From Streptomyces sp. TS71-3 (GTDB lineage: Bacteria; Actinomycetota; Actinomycetes; Streptomycetales; Streptomycetaceae), in contig NZ_BNEL01000003.1 of NCBI RefSeq assembly GCF_018327685.1, positions 1,054,001 to 1,118,000 on the forward strand: a stretch of 64,000 bases of DNA. The letters run 5' to 3'. A model generated the notes under the pieces. That model worked only from the letters and a program-made list of their open reading frames with translations. It was not told the origin of the DNA and made no database searches. The stretch's first letter is position 1; each line of letters opens with the position of its first letter. Below, one piece after another: positions 1-8,138 of this stretch. The translations under genes and the position numbers were made by a program.

Positions 1-200
1 ACGACGCCGTGCTCACCGTCGCCCGCGCACACGGCGCGACGCCCGCCCAGGTCAGGCTGGCGTGGACGCTGCACCTCGGACCACACGTCCTGGCCATCCC
101 GGGCACCGCCAACCCCGACCACCTGACCGAGAACGTGGCGGCCGGCGCACTGCGCCTCTCGCAGGACGAACTGGCCCGCCTCCAACACCCGGCGCCCTGA
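1..200 (+). CDS. Aldo/keto reductase, C-terminal end (partial)
   Basis: Only the last 66 or so codons are in the window; the reading frame is open from base 3 and stops at 198-200. The segment ARAHGATPAQVRLAWTLH followed by a PGT..PDHL motif is the usual C-terminal end of an aldo/keto reductase, where the helix before the barrel end and the IPGT loop help bind NADPH. The enzyme would reduce aldehydes or ketones in the cytoplasm; the substrate cannot be told. A second, complete aldo/keto reductase lies at 11941-13056 but is a different subfamily. Confidence 0.8.
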   Translation, partial: DAVLTVARAHGATPAQVRLAWTLHLGPHVLAIPGTANPDHLTENVAAGALRLSQDELARLQHPAP

Positions 201-457
201 GGGGTGCGGGGCATTCTTCCGCGCTCCGGGAGGGGTACGGGTGGTCGTCCCGCGCCCCAGAGGGGCGCGGGGTGGGGGCACCTCCCACGCCCTCAAGGCA
301 GTGGGGGAGCGCTCAGCCACGACGAGACCGTCAGACCGCCACCGTCCTGGAGGGGCAGTCTCTGCCGCCCCCGCCCCGCCCCCGTCCCCGTCCCCCGGGC
401 CGGGGACGGCCGAAAACGGCGAGGTCCGACGGGGGGCCGGCCCCGGAAGCCCCCGTA
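201..457. repeat. Intergenic stretch with a dispersed repeat (family B, copy 1)
   Basis: No gene is visible. Bases about 260-311 hold a repeat that reads GGGGCGCGGGGTGGGGGC, then ACCTCCCACGCC, then CAAGGCAGTGGGGGAGCG. A near-identical copy is at about 13177-13228 and an inverted one at about 7231-7274. ACCTCCCACGCC and GGCAGTGGGGGAG can partly fold on each other. The stretch separates the end of the reductase from the end of the convergent binding-protein gene, so a terminator role is possible but not shown. Confidence 0.6.
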
Positions 458-1699
458 CTACTCCAGCCCGATCGACCGGCAAGCCGCCTGATAGGCGGCC
501 GTGCAGATGTCCTTGACCGTGTAGATCTTGTCCTTCACCACCGTCGAGTCGATCGCCTTCTGCGTCAGCGGCCGCACCGGGACGAGGTGCGAGGGGATGC
601 CCTTGGTGGTGGCGTTGTTGGAGTGGGCCATGGCGAGCGCGTCGTACTCGATCATGCGGCCCTTGGAGATCTTGACGGCCATGTCGGCGGCGACGGCCGC
701 CTCCTCGCGGTAGGGCTTGTACACGGTCATGTACTGCTCGCCCGTGAGGACCCGCTGCACCGCGGCCAGCTCGGCGTCCTGGCCGGTGACCGGGGGCATC
801 TTGGTGACGCCCGCGGCCTTGAGGGCCTGGATGATGCCGCCCGCCATACCGTCGTTCGCGGAGTAGACGCCCGCGATGTTCTTGACGCCGATGGACTTGA
901 TCGCCGCGGCCATGTTGGCGCGGGCGTTCTCCGGCTTCCAGTCCACCGTGTCGTAGGACTTGGCGATCGTCACGTCCTGGAGCTCGGAGAGCGCTCCCTC
1001 CTTGAACAGGGCGGCGTTCGGGTCGGTCGGCGAGCCGTTCATCATCACGATCTTGGTGTTCTTGCCGGCGCCCTCGCCCAGCGCGTCCACCAGCGCCTGG
1101 CCCTGCACCTGGCCGACGAGCTGGCCGTCGAAGGTGATGTAGCCGTCGACCGGGCCCTCGGCGAGCCGGTCGTACGCGATGACGTTGACGCCGGCGGTCT
1201 TGGCCCGCCGGACGGCCGGGGCGATCGACTTGGCGTCCACCGCGTCGACGAGGATGGTGTCGACGCCCTTGGCGACCATGTCGTCCATCTGGGCCCGCTG
1301 CCTGCTGGCGCTGGACTCGGCGTTCGCGTACAGGACCGTGCCCTGGCCGTGCGTCAGCGCCTTGACCTCGCGCTCGACGCCGGGGTGGTCGAACTTCTCG
1401 TAGCGCGCCGTCTCCTTCTCGGGCAGCAGCAGCCCCACCTTGACGTCGTCGCCCGAGACCGAGCGGTGCGCGTCGGGGTCGTCGGAGCCCGTCAGGTGGG
1501 AGCAGGAGGTGAGGACGAGCGCCAGCGCGCACATCGCCGCGGCGGCGGCCCCGCCGAACGACGAGCCGCCCCGCCCGAGCGGACGCCGCCCGAACGGATT
1601 CCGTGCGACCGGCACCCCGGCGGCCGTGGGCCGGTCGCCCGGCCCCATTACCGCTTCGGCCCTGACTCCGCGCGCCGTTCCACGAAAAAAGCTCTTCAC
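458..1699 (-). CDS. Xylose-type sugar ABC transporter substrate-binding lipoprotein
   Basis: Predicted secreted lipoprotein of 413 residues that binds a pentose, by strong resemblance to the XylF family. A basic N-terminus and hydrophobic segment lead to a lipobox (LTSC, residues about 63-66). The mature part has the periplasmic-binding-protein type 1 pattern DDVKVGLLLPEKETARYEKF, AYDRLAEGPVDG, MMNGSPTDPNA, YSANDGMAGGII and PVTGQDAELAAVQR. The start is GTG at 1699, preceded by GGGGGAG. It is an orphan: where xylG/xylH (ATPase and permease) would normally follow on this strand there are only repeats and an aldo/keto reductase end. The transporter parts must be elsewhere, or the protein serves another role. 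Confidence 0.88.
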   Translation of the reverse strand: MKSFFRGTARGVRAEAVMGPGDRPTAAGVPVARNPFGRRPLGRGGSSFGGAAAAAMCALALVLTSCSHLTGSDDPDAHRSVSGDDVKVGLLLPEKETARYEKFDHPGVEREVKALTHGQGTVLYANAESSASRQRAQMDDMVAKGVDTILVDAVDAKSIAPAVRRAKTAGVNVIAYDRLAEGPVDGYITFDGQLVGQVQGQALVDALGEGAGKNTKIVMMNGSPTDPNAALFKEGALSELQDVTIAKSYDTVDWKPENARANMAAAIKSIGVKNIAGVYSANDGMAGGIIQALKAAGVTKMPPVTGQDAELAAVQRVLTGEQYMTVYKPYREEAAVAADMAVKISKGRMIEYDALAMAHSNNATTKGIPSHLVPVRPLTQKAIDSTVVKDKIYTVKDICTAAYQAACRSIGLE

Positions 1700-1891
1700 T
1701 CCCCCGGCTCCTCCCCTGCGTGGCCACTACACGGGCCCAAGTGGCTAGAAAGCCAACCCCGGGTGTCGCATGGCGTCAAGGAGCTAAGCCTTAACGAGAT
1801 GGCAATGCGTCGGCTCGTTCATCAAGTGAACACGGATGGCGATCACCGGGTGCCGCTCCGTCATCCGGCACCCGTGACCGCCGTCGCCGGA
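1700..1891. promoter_or_regulatory. Probable promoter region of the binding-protein gene
   Basis: About 190 bases between two minus-strand genes. It must hold the promoter of the binding protein at 458-1699. A short AT-richer core (GCTAAGCCTTAACG at about 1782-1795) contains an imperfect TTAAGGCTTAG-like dyad when read on the minus strand. That is the sort of site a sugar repressor could use, but no assignment is made. Confidence 0.3.
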
Positions 1892-2983
1892 TCAAACCGT
1901 TCCGCGCAGCGGGGACTTGGCGAAGTCCCGCATGCCCTCGTCGAACCCCACCCGGGGGTGCCAGCCGAGGTCGGCGCGGAGCCGCGCGGAGTCGGCGGTG
2001 ATGTGCCGCACGTCGCCGAGCCGGAATGCGCCGGTGACCTGTGGATCAGGCCCGCCGTACGCGTCGGCGAGCGCCTGGGCCATCTCGCCGACGGTGTGCG
2101 GGGTGCCGCTGCCGGCGTTGTACGCGGTCAGGGTTCCGGCGCCGCCGCCGGGGCCCGCGGCGCCGTCGGCACCGCCGAGGGCGGCCACCTCCTCGATCGC
2201 CAGCGCGTTCGCCTCGGCGATGTCGCGGACGTGCACGAAGTCCCGCCGCTGCCCGCCGTCCTCGTAGACCTGCGGCGCCTCGCGGCGCGCGAGCGCCGAG
2301 CGGAAGAGGGAGGCCACGCCCGCGTAGGGGGTGTCGCGGGGCATGCCGGGGCCGTAGACGTTGTGGTAGCGCAGCGAGGTGGCGCGCGCGCCGGTGGTGC
2401 GCGCCCAGGACGCGGCCAGGTGCTCCTGGGTCAGCTTGGTGGTGGCGTAGACGTTGCGGGGGTCCATCGGGGCGTCCTCGCCGACCAGCCCCGGGCGCAG
2501 CTCGGCGCCGCACCGCGGGCAGAGCGGCTCGAAGCGGCCGGCCTCCAGGTCGTGCGCGGCGCGCGGCCCGGGCCGGACGACGCCGTGCCGGCCGCACTCG
2601 TAGCGGCCCTCCCCGTACACGACCATCGACCCGGCGAGCACGAGTCCCTTGACGCCCTGCTCGGCCATGGTGGCGAGCAGCACGGCGGTGCCGAGGTCGT
2701 TGCAGGCGACGTAGTCGGGGGCGTCGGCGAAGTCCTTGCCGAGGCCGACCATCGCGGCCTGGTGGCAGACCACGTCGACGCCGGCGAGCGCGACCCGCAG
2801 CGCGTCCCGGTCGCGGACGTCCGCCACGACGCGCGGCACGCCCTCCGGCGGGGGCGGGGGCGGTCCGTGGTGCGCCGCGGGCAGCAGGACGTCGTACCCG
2901 ACGACGTCGTGCCCGCGCTCCTGGAGCACCTCCACGACCTGCGATCCGATGAACCCGGCTGCGCCGGTGACCAGTACGTGCAT
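1892..2983 (-). CDS. NAD-dependent epimerase/dehydratase (extended SDR family)
   Basis: A 363-residue protein of the extended short-chain dehydrogenase family that acts on nucleotide sugars (UDP-glucose epimerase type). Seen: the N-terminal NAD motif GAAGFIG (residues 7-13), DVRDRDAL for the adenine site, the active-site YATTK (Tyr-x3-Lys) near residue 180, and RYHNVYGPG. A GG-type insert with CxxC-like cysteines (ECGRHG, LCPRCG, about 130-160) is unusual for simple GalE enzymes. It may be a small metal site or loop found in some dTDP/UDP-sugar enzymes. The ATG start at 2983 gives a normal N-terminus. The next upstream gene is divergent, so it is probably monocistronic. Substrate not determined. 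Confidence 0.85.
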   Translation of the reverse strand: MHVLVTGAAGFIGSQVVEVLQERGHDVVGYDVLLPAAHHGPPPPPPEGVPRVVADVRDRDALRVALAGVDVVCHQAAMVGLGKDFADAPDYVACNDLGTAVLLATMAEQGVKGLVLAGSMVVYGEGRYECGRHGVVRPGPRAAHDLEAGRFEPLCPRCGAELRPGLVGEDAPMDPRNVYATTKLTQEHLAASWARTTGARATSLRYHNVYGPGMPRDTPYAGVASLFRSALARREAPQVYEDGGQRRDFVHVRDIAEANALAIEEVAALGGADGAAGPGGGAGTLTAYNAGSGTPHTVGEMAQALADAYGGPDPQVTGAFRLGDVRHITADSARLRADLGWHPRVGFDEGMRDFAKSPLRGTV

Positions 2984-3236
2984 GCGCTCACGCTATGGTC
3001 CGCGGCGCCCGTGCGGCCGGTACCGGGGCCGGGCGTCACACCTCCGTAAGCTCCCGGCTGGGCGGTCTCCGTGGGGGCGGCGTCGGCGGCGGCGTCGGCG
3101 GTCTCGGCGGCGGTGTCGTCGTCTCGGGCTCCGCGCCCGACCCGCGCGGGACGCGCTCACGCGCGGGAGCGCGGGACGCCCTCACGCGCCACGCCCGGCC
3201 GCCGGGCGAAAACCGGTGGCCGGGCGGTCCGGCGGC

Positions 3237-4079
3237 ATGGCAGCCTTCCGGGTCGTGGAGACGGAGACGGGCACGACGCAGACGGGTACGACGCAGACGG
3301 GCACGAAAGAGAAGCGGGCGCCGGCGCAGGCGGGGACGGCCCCGGCCGACACCCAGCTGTGGGGCGAACAGGTGGCGCGGGACTACGACGAGTCCTCCGC
3401 GTTCATGTTCCGGCCGGAGGTCCTGGACCCGGCCGTCGACTTCCTGGCCGCCCGCGCGGACGGGGGACCGGTCCTGGAGTTCGCCGTCGGCACCGGCCGC
3501 GTGGCGCTGCCGCTGGCGGCCCGCGGCCTGCGGGTGGCGGGCATCGAACTCTCGGAGCCGATGGTGGCCGAGCTGCGCGCGAAGCCGGCCGGCGCGGAGT
3601 TCGAGGTGACCGTCGGGGACATGGCCACCACCCGGGTGCCGGGCGAGTTCGCCCTCGTCTACGTGGTCTTCAACACCATCAGCAACCTGCTCTCCCAGGA
3701 CAAGCAGGTCGAGTGCTTCCGCAACGCCGCCCGGCACCTGCGGCCCGGCGGCCGGTTCGCCGTCGAGGTCTTCGTCCCCGAACTGAGGCGCCTGCCCCCC
3801 GGGGAGACGGCGCGCCCCTTCCACATCGGGGCGGGGCACGTCGGCTTCGACACGTACGACATGGTCACCCAGCGGCTCATCTCGCACCACTACCGGCTCA
3901 CCGAGGGCCGCGCGGACACGTTCCTCTCCCACCACCGCTACGTCTGGCCCGCCGAGCTCGACCTGATGGCCAGGCTCGCGGGCCTGGAGCCGAGCGAGCG
4001 GTGGGAGGACTGGGGGGAGACCCCGTTCACCGCGGAGAGCCGTTCCCATGTGTCGGTGTGGCGGAAGCCGGAGGCTTGA
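3237..4079 (+). CDS. Class I SAM-dependent methyltransferase
   Basis: A 280-residue cytosolic methyltransferase. After a 40-residue Thr/Gln/Gly-rich N-terminal tail with a repeated GTTQT motif, the Rossmann core has motif I as VLEFAVGTGRVALPLA, motif II as GIELSEPMV and the post-I acidic residue in VGDMATTR. ARHLRPGGRFAVEVF follows as motif III. The ATG at 3237 was chosen because upstream codons lack coding character; a later start near residue 35 (LWGEQVARDYDE) is possible, since the family usually begins there. The acceptor is unknown, and the neighbours give no pathway hint. Confidence 0.82.
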   Translation: MAAFRVVETETGTTQTGTTQTGTKEKRAPAQAGTAPADTQLWGEQVARDYDESSAFMFRPEVLDPAVDFLAARADGGPVLEFAVGTGRVALPLAARGLRVAGIELSEPMVAELRAKPAGAEFEVTVGDMATTRVPGEFALVYVVFNTISNLLSQDKQVECFRNAARHLRPGGRFAVEVFVPELRRLPPGETARPFHIGAGHVGFDTYDMVTQRLISHHYRLTEGRADTFLSHHRYVWPAELDLMARLAGLEPSERWEDWGETPFTAESRSHVSVWRKPEA

Positions 4080-4095
4080 TCCGGACCTGCCAGGA

Positions 4096-4250
4096 CGAAC
4101 CGGGGCCGGAACCCGGGGTCGGAACCCGGGGGCGGAACCCGGAGTCGGCCCCCGGAGTCGAACGATTCGTCCCGTTTGTTCCTTCGGGGGCTACGCTGGG
4201 TATACAGGGAATGTCGCTGAACGTCGCTGAAGCTGAACGTCGCTGAATGT
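4096..4250. repeat. Short tandem repeats ahead of the flavoenzyme gene
   Basis: Two small tandem repeats follow each other. At about 4098-4160 a 13-base unit close to GGAACCCGGGGTC is repeated about four times with drift. At about 4211-4246 GTCGCTGAA occurs three times, the last two separated by a partial GCTGAAC. Between them lie AT-richer bases (TTTGTTCC, TATACAG) that could hold the promoter of the gene at 4278. The repeats might be slippage products or regulator sites; nothing decides this. Confidence 0.5.
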
Positions 4251-4277
4251 GCACCCCGTCCCGGAGGAGCACCCGAG

Positions 4278-5651
4278 ATGACATCCACCCAGCAGAGCGC
4301 CCGTGCCGAGGCCGCGGCCCAGCACCTCCGCGACCACCTCCCCGCGGACGGCGTCCTCCTCGACGGCGGCCCCGGCTTCGACGAGGCCGTCCGCGTCTGG
4401 AACGCCGCGGTCACCCGCAGGCCCGCCCTGGTGGCCCGCCCCACCACCACCTCCGGTGTGCAGGCGGCCGTCCGCGCCGCCCGCGCGCACCGGCTCCCGC
4501 TCTCCGTGCGCGCCGGGGGCCACGACTGGGCGGGCCGGTCCCTGCGCACCGACGGCCTCGTCGTCGACCTGACCCGGATGCGCACCGTCACCGTCGACGA
4601 GGGGAGCCGCACCGCCACCGTGCAGGGCGGCGCCACCACGGACGACGTCATCGCGGCCGCCGTGCCGCACGGCCTGGTCGCCGCGACCGGAACCGTCCGC
4701 ACCGTCGGCTTCACCGGGCTCACCCTCGGTGGCGGCTACGGTCCGCTGATGGGCCGCTACGGCCTCGCGGCGGACAACATGCTCGGCGCGGAGGTCGTGC
4801 TCGCCGACGGCAGCACCGTGACCGCCGACGCCCGGCACGAGCCCGACCTGTACTGGGCGCTGCGGGGCGGCGGAGGGAACTTCGGCGTGGTCACGGAGAC
4901 GCGCGTGAGGCTCCACCCGGTGTCCCGGGTGCTCGGCGGCATGATCCTCTACCCGTGGGGGCAGGCGGCGGACGTCTTCGACCGCCTCGGTGCCGTCCTG
5001 CACTCCTCACCCGACGAACTCACCGTCCAGAGCGGCCTGATCACCGGCCCCGACGGTGAACTGGCGGTGTTCCTCAGCCCGGTGTGGTGCGGGGACCTGG
5101 AGGAGGGGCGCAAGTACGTCGACGAGCTCCAGCAGCTCGGGACGCCGGTGCTGGCGGATGTGGTACCCCGCCGCTACGACGAGCTGTTCGCGTTCACGGA
5201 CGGCTGGGCCACCAGGGACCGCAGCTACGACCTGCGGACGAGGACCGTCACCCGGTTCAGCCCGAACGTGATCGCGGCGCTGATCGACGCGGGTGACGGG
5301 CTGCCGTCCGCGTCGACCGGCATCGCGATCCACCACTTCCACGGCTCGGCCTCGCGAGTGCCGGACGTCGGGACGGCGTTCGGGTTCCGCAGGCCGCACT
5401 TCGTCGTGGAGATCGTGGCGAGCTGGGACGAGGGGGACGGGGCGGCGGAGCGGGCGTGGACCGGGCGGGTGTCCGACGTGCTCGGTCCGCATGCGCTGCC
5501 CGGGGGGTACGCGGGGTTGCTCGGCGCCGACCATCATGAGCAGATCGCCCATGCGTATGGGCCCAATGCGGCGCGGCTGGGGGCGGCGAAGCGGAGGTAT
5601 GACCCGGAGGGGGCGTTCACGGGGATCCCCCTCCCACCCGCTCCCGAGTAG
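4278..5651 (+). CDS. FAD-linked oxidoreductase, berberine bridge enzyme-like
   Basis: A 457-residue flavoprotein oxidase. The FAD-binding domain has RAGGHDWAG (residues about 77-85), whose His is the usual covalent FAD attachment point, then GLTLGGGYGPLMGRYGL. The C-terminal BBE motif is YGPNAARLGAAKRRYDPEG. The second covalent Cys of bicovalent members (in a CPTVG-like loop) is replaced by a Thr/Val sequence (TGTVRTVG), so a single covalent link is expected. Such enzymes oxidise alcohols, sugars or secondary-metabolite intermediates with O2. The ATG at 4278 follows GGAGGA. The gene stands alone, flanked by repeats. Confidence 0.88.
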   Translation: MTSTQQSARAEAAAQHLRDHLPADGVLLDGGPGFDEAVRVWNAAVTRRPALVARPTTTSGVQAAVRAARAHRLPLSVRAGGHDWAGRSLRTDGLVVDLTRMRTVTVDEGSRTATVQGGATTDDVIAAAVPHGLVAATGTVRTVGFTGLTLGGGYGPLMGRYGLAADNMLGAEVVLADGSTVTADARHEPDLYWALRGGGGNFGVVTETRVRLHPVSRVLGGMILYPWGQAADVFDRLGAVLHSSPDELTVQSGLITGPDGELAVFLSPVWCGDLEEGRKYVDELQQLGTPVLADVVPRRYDELFAFTDGWATRDRSYDLRTRTVTRFSPNVIAALIDAGDGLPSASTGIAIHHFHGSASRVPDVGTAFGFRRPHFVVEIVASWDEGDGAAERAWTGRVSDVLGPHALPGGYAGLLGADHHEQIAHAYGPNAARLGAAKRRYDPEGAFTGIPLPPAPE

Positions 5652-6161
5652 CTTCCGGCCGGGCGCGGCTCCGTCCTGGCCGGTCGGGGTGGTCGCTTCG
5701 TTCGGGTGCGGTGGGCCGTTTTTCGCGCAGTTCCCCGCGCCCCTGGGGTGTGGGGTTGGTCTTTTTGGTCGGGTGCGGCTTGGGTGTGGTTTTTTGCGCA
5801 GTTCCCCGCGCCCCTGATCGGCGGGGCTGAGCAGGCTGTCCACCTGCACGAAGGCGCCCCGAAGGGGGCGCGGGGAACTGCGCGAGCAACCCCCACCGGC
5901 AGTCAGCCGGGACAGAGACGGCAGGGGGCTGGTCGGACCGTGATCAGGGGCGCGGGGAACTGCGCAAAGAGCCCCCGCCGGTGGTCAGCCGGGACAGAGA
6001 CGGGAAGGGGCTGGTCGGGTGGGGATCTGGGGCGCGGGGAAACGTGCGGCGATGAGTTCCGGGTGGGTCGGGAGTCTGTACCGGTGACCGTCGTCGTGCG
6101 CCCTACGCGTACGACCCCACGCGTACGACGCCGCCCGGCACGAGACCCCACGGAGGACGCC
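5652..6161. repeat. Array of dispersed palindromic repeats (family A)
   Basis: This 510-base gap has no gene. GCGCAGTTCCCCGCGCC occurs in plus orientation at 5725 and 5796. Three copies of its reverse complement follow at about 5864, 5945 and 6028. The three form a tandem array of roughly 82-base units sharing GTCAGCCGGGACAGAGACGG and GGGGCTGGTCGG; the third is degenerate. The last 60 bases carry CCTACGCGTACGACCCCACGCGTACGACG, a doubled ACGCGTACGAC that may belong to the promoter of the following gene. Confidence 0.7.
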
Positions 6162-6935
6162 ATGACCACCACACCGACCACCGAACGGCCCGGCCGCCCG
6201 CCCATCGTCGACCTGGCCACCTGGCAGGCCGCCCGAGACGAGCTCCTGGTCCGGGAGAAGGCCCACACCCGCGAGGGCGACGCCATCGCCGCGGCCCGCC
6301 GCCGGCTGCCGATGGTGGAGTTCGACGGGACGGTCGAGGTCGTCGGACCCGACGGCCCGGTCCCGTTCCTTGACCTGTTCCAGGGGCGCGACGAGCTCAT
6401 GGTCTACAAGCACATGTGGCACGACGGCGCGCCGCACCAGGGCCAGTGCGAGGGCTGCACCATGGCGGCCTGGCACCTGAGGGACATGGTCTATCTGGCC
6501 GCCCGCGGTGTCTCCTTCGCCGTCGTGACCACGGGCCGGTGGGACGAGGTGGCCCCCTTCGTCGCGTTCATGGGCTACACCGAGCCCTGGTACTCGGTGC
6601 GCGACGTCGCCGGGCCGGCCGGCGGACACATGGGTTACATCACCTCCTACCTGCGCGACGGCGACCGCACGTTCCTCACCTACTCCACGACGGGCCGCGG
6701 CAACGAACCGCTCACCCCGTCCCTCGCCCTGCTCGACATGACCCCCTACGGCCGCGGTGAGGCGTGGCAGGACAACCCCGAGGGCTGGCCCGAGGGGAAC
6801 GCACCGTGCTGGTACTGGCGCACGGACGCCGACGGCAACGACACGTGGGGCCCGACCAGCCGCCCCGTGCCCCAGTGGACCCGCCCCGGCGCGACCCCGG
6901 TGGAGACCCTTGGCCGGCAGGGCCACTGCCACTGA
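6162..6935 (+). CDS. DUF899 family thioredoxin-like protein
   Basis: A 257-residue cytosolic protein of the DUF899 family, which has a thioredoxin-like fold and no proven reaction. Seen: the family opening (LATWQAARDELLVREKAHTR), FLDLFQGRDELMVYKHMWH, and a Cys-containing GQCEGCTMAAW (CxxC, residues about 105-108). Then come FAVVTTGRWDEVAPF and the C-terminal YYWR-like NAPCWYWRTDADG. The length is normal. The ATG at 6162 has GGAGG nine bases upstream. The first 150 codons in the same open frame upstream are repeat DNA and are not part of the gene. Confidence 0.85.
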   Translation: MTTTPTTERPGRPPIVDLATWQAARDELLVREKAHTREGDAIAAARRRLPMVEFDGTVEVVGPDGPVPFLDLFQGRDELMVYKHMWHDGAPHQGQCEGCTMAAWHLRDMVYLAARGVSFAVVTTGRWDEVAPFVAFMGYTEPWYSVRDVAGPAGGHMGYITSYLRDGDRTFLTYSTTGRGNEPLTPSLALLDMTPYGRGEAWQDNPEGWPEGNAPCWYWRTDADGNDTWGPTSRPVPQWTRPGATPVETLGRQGHCH

Positions 6936-7230
6936 CTCGGGTTCGCCGGGTGTGGGGGTCCCCCGGCGCCCCCTTTGGGGTCCGACCCCCCTCGCTCGCC
7001 CTTTCGGTGCCGGTCTGGCGTGGTCTGTTGCGCTGTTCCCCGCGCCCCTGATCGGGGCGCTGTCCCTTGCGGTGGTTCTTTTGCTGCGGGTTCGCTGTGG
7101 CTTGTTGCGCAGTTCCCCGCGCCCCTTGTGGGGCGCGGGCTGCGTCGTTGTGGGGCGGGGCCGCGGGGGGATGTACGTGCTCGGTCCGGCGCCCTCCCGT
7201 TTCCCGGATCGTTCCCTGGGCCTGGCGCCG
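6936..7230. repeat. Intergenic repeats, family A copies
   Basis: Two plus-oriented copies of the GCGCAGTTCCCCGCGCC element lie at about 7029 (one change, GCGCTGTTCC) and 7107, each followed by a GATCGGGG or TTGTGGGG half that can fold back. An inverted copy of repeat family B follows at about 7231-7274. No gene is seen from 6936 to about 7245. Confidence 0.65.
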
Positions 7231-7245
7231 GCCTCCCCCAGCGCC

Positions 7246-7521
7246 TTAAGGGCCTGGGAGGTACCCCCAGGGCGCACATCCCCCCACGTCCCCTCGCGTC
7301 TCGTCGGCGACTGCGGCGGGGTAGGGGGCTGGGGCCCATGGGTCTCTGGTTGTCCACCAGATGCTCCTGCTCGTTGGACTCCTCGACCACGTGAATGTCG
7401 AGCAGTCCCAGCACGGCCATCGCCAGCTCCGCCCGGGGAAGCGTGGGTCCTGTTCGTGGTCGCTCAGGAGCTGGCCGGCCGCGTCCTCGGAGCCGGCCTG
7501 CCGCCGCTCGGGCTTCCGCAT
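7246..7521 (-). pseudogene. Possible small disrupted gene, frame-shifted
   Basis: Not recognised. From an ATG at 7521 the minus strand reads MRKPERRQAGSEDAAGQLL with strong G/C at third positions, then loses coding character near 7437. From there the next frame carries it instead: MAVLGLLDIHVVEESNEQEH and LVDNQRPMGPSP. The first frame then resumes and stops at 7246-7248. This looks like one short coding sequence broken by two compensating indels or by read errors. LLDIHVVEES loosely resembles leader sequences of FxLD-type lanthipeptide precursors, but no Cys/Thr-rich core or modifying enzyme is nearby, so that is only a guess. Confidence 0.3.
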
Positions 7522-7601
7522 GCGCCCGGCTGCACGCCCCTGCGCCCCCGCCCGTTCGCACACGAGAGGGCAGACCGGCTTCCCCGTGGGTACGGGAGGG
7601 T

Positions 7602-8054
7602 TCAGCCACCCCCCGCGTCGCACTCGAACCACACCGACTTCCCCGGCTCGCCCTTCTCCGGCACCACCCCCCACCGGTCGACCACCCCGGCCAGCAGGAG
7701 CAGCCCCCGCCCGTCCTCGGCCAGCTCCCCGGGCCCGGAACCCTGCTCCGCCGGACACGCGGCCGGTGGGATCCGCGGCAGCCCTGGCGCGTCGTCCGCC
7801 ACCTCCACCCGCAGCCCCTTCGGCTCCCGCAGGATCCGCAACGAGCAGCGGCGCCCCGGCACGTGCCGCACGACGTTCGCCACCAGCTCGGTCATCGCGA
7901 GCGTTCCCGCGTCGATCACCTCCGGCATCTCCCAGGCCAGCAGATAGGCCCGGAGAATCCGGCGCAGATGCCGCGCCGAATGCTCACTCATGGTGAAGCT
8001 AACGCCATATGTCGTGCCAAGTACGGGCTCCGACCGATTCGTTGTGGGATTCAC
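7602..8054 (-). CDS. HATPase-type ATP-binding regulator (RsbW-like)
   Basis: A 150-residue single-domain GHKL ATPase of the anti-sigma-factor/RsbW kind that is abundant in Streptomyces. Seen: the N box TELVANVVRHV (residues about 56-66), the G1-like VADDAPGLP and the G2-like DGRGLLLLAGVVDRWGV. Such proteins bind ATP and either hold a sigma factor or phosphorylate an anti-anti-sigma factor. The GTG at 8054 keeps the first beta strand (YGVSF); an ATG at 7991 is the alternative. It is divergent from the XRE regulator at 8139, with 84 bases between, an arrangement typical of XRE/DUF397 loci. Confidence 0.82.
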   Translation of the reverse strand: MNPTTNRSEPVLGTTYGVSFTMSEHSARHLRRILRAYLLAWEMPEVIDAGTLAMTELVANVVRHVPGRRCSLRILREPKGLRVEVADDAPGLPRIPPAACPAEQGSGPGELAEDGRGLLLLAGVVDRWGVVPEKGEPGKSVWFECDAGGG

Positions 8055-8138
8055 CCCCCAAGAGTGCGCACACTCGACTACGCTCGGCTACCTTCCGAAA
8101 ACGACGCCTTCAGGCGTGAGCTAGGGGGTGGCCCGCCC

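Noticed and set aside
62..3049. A very long open plus-strand frame across the binding-protein and epimerase genes
   Set aside because: It is antisense to two well-supported minus-strand genes; its residues are Arg/Gly/Val-rich without family motifs, a usual effect of high GC.
5706..6161. N-terminal extension of the DUF899 protein by 152 residues
   Set aside because: The extension is translated repeat DNA; the ATG at 6162 with GGAGG starts the conserved domain.
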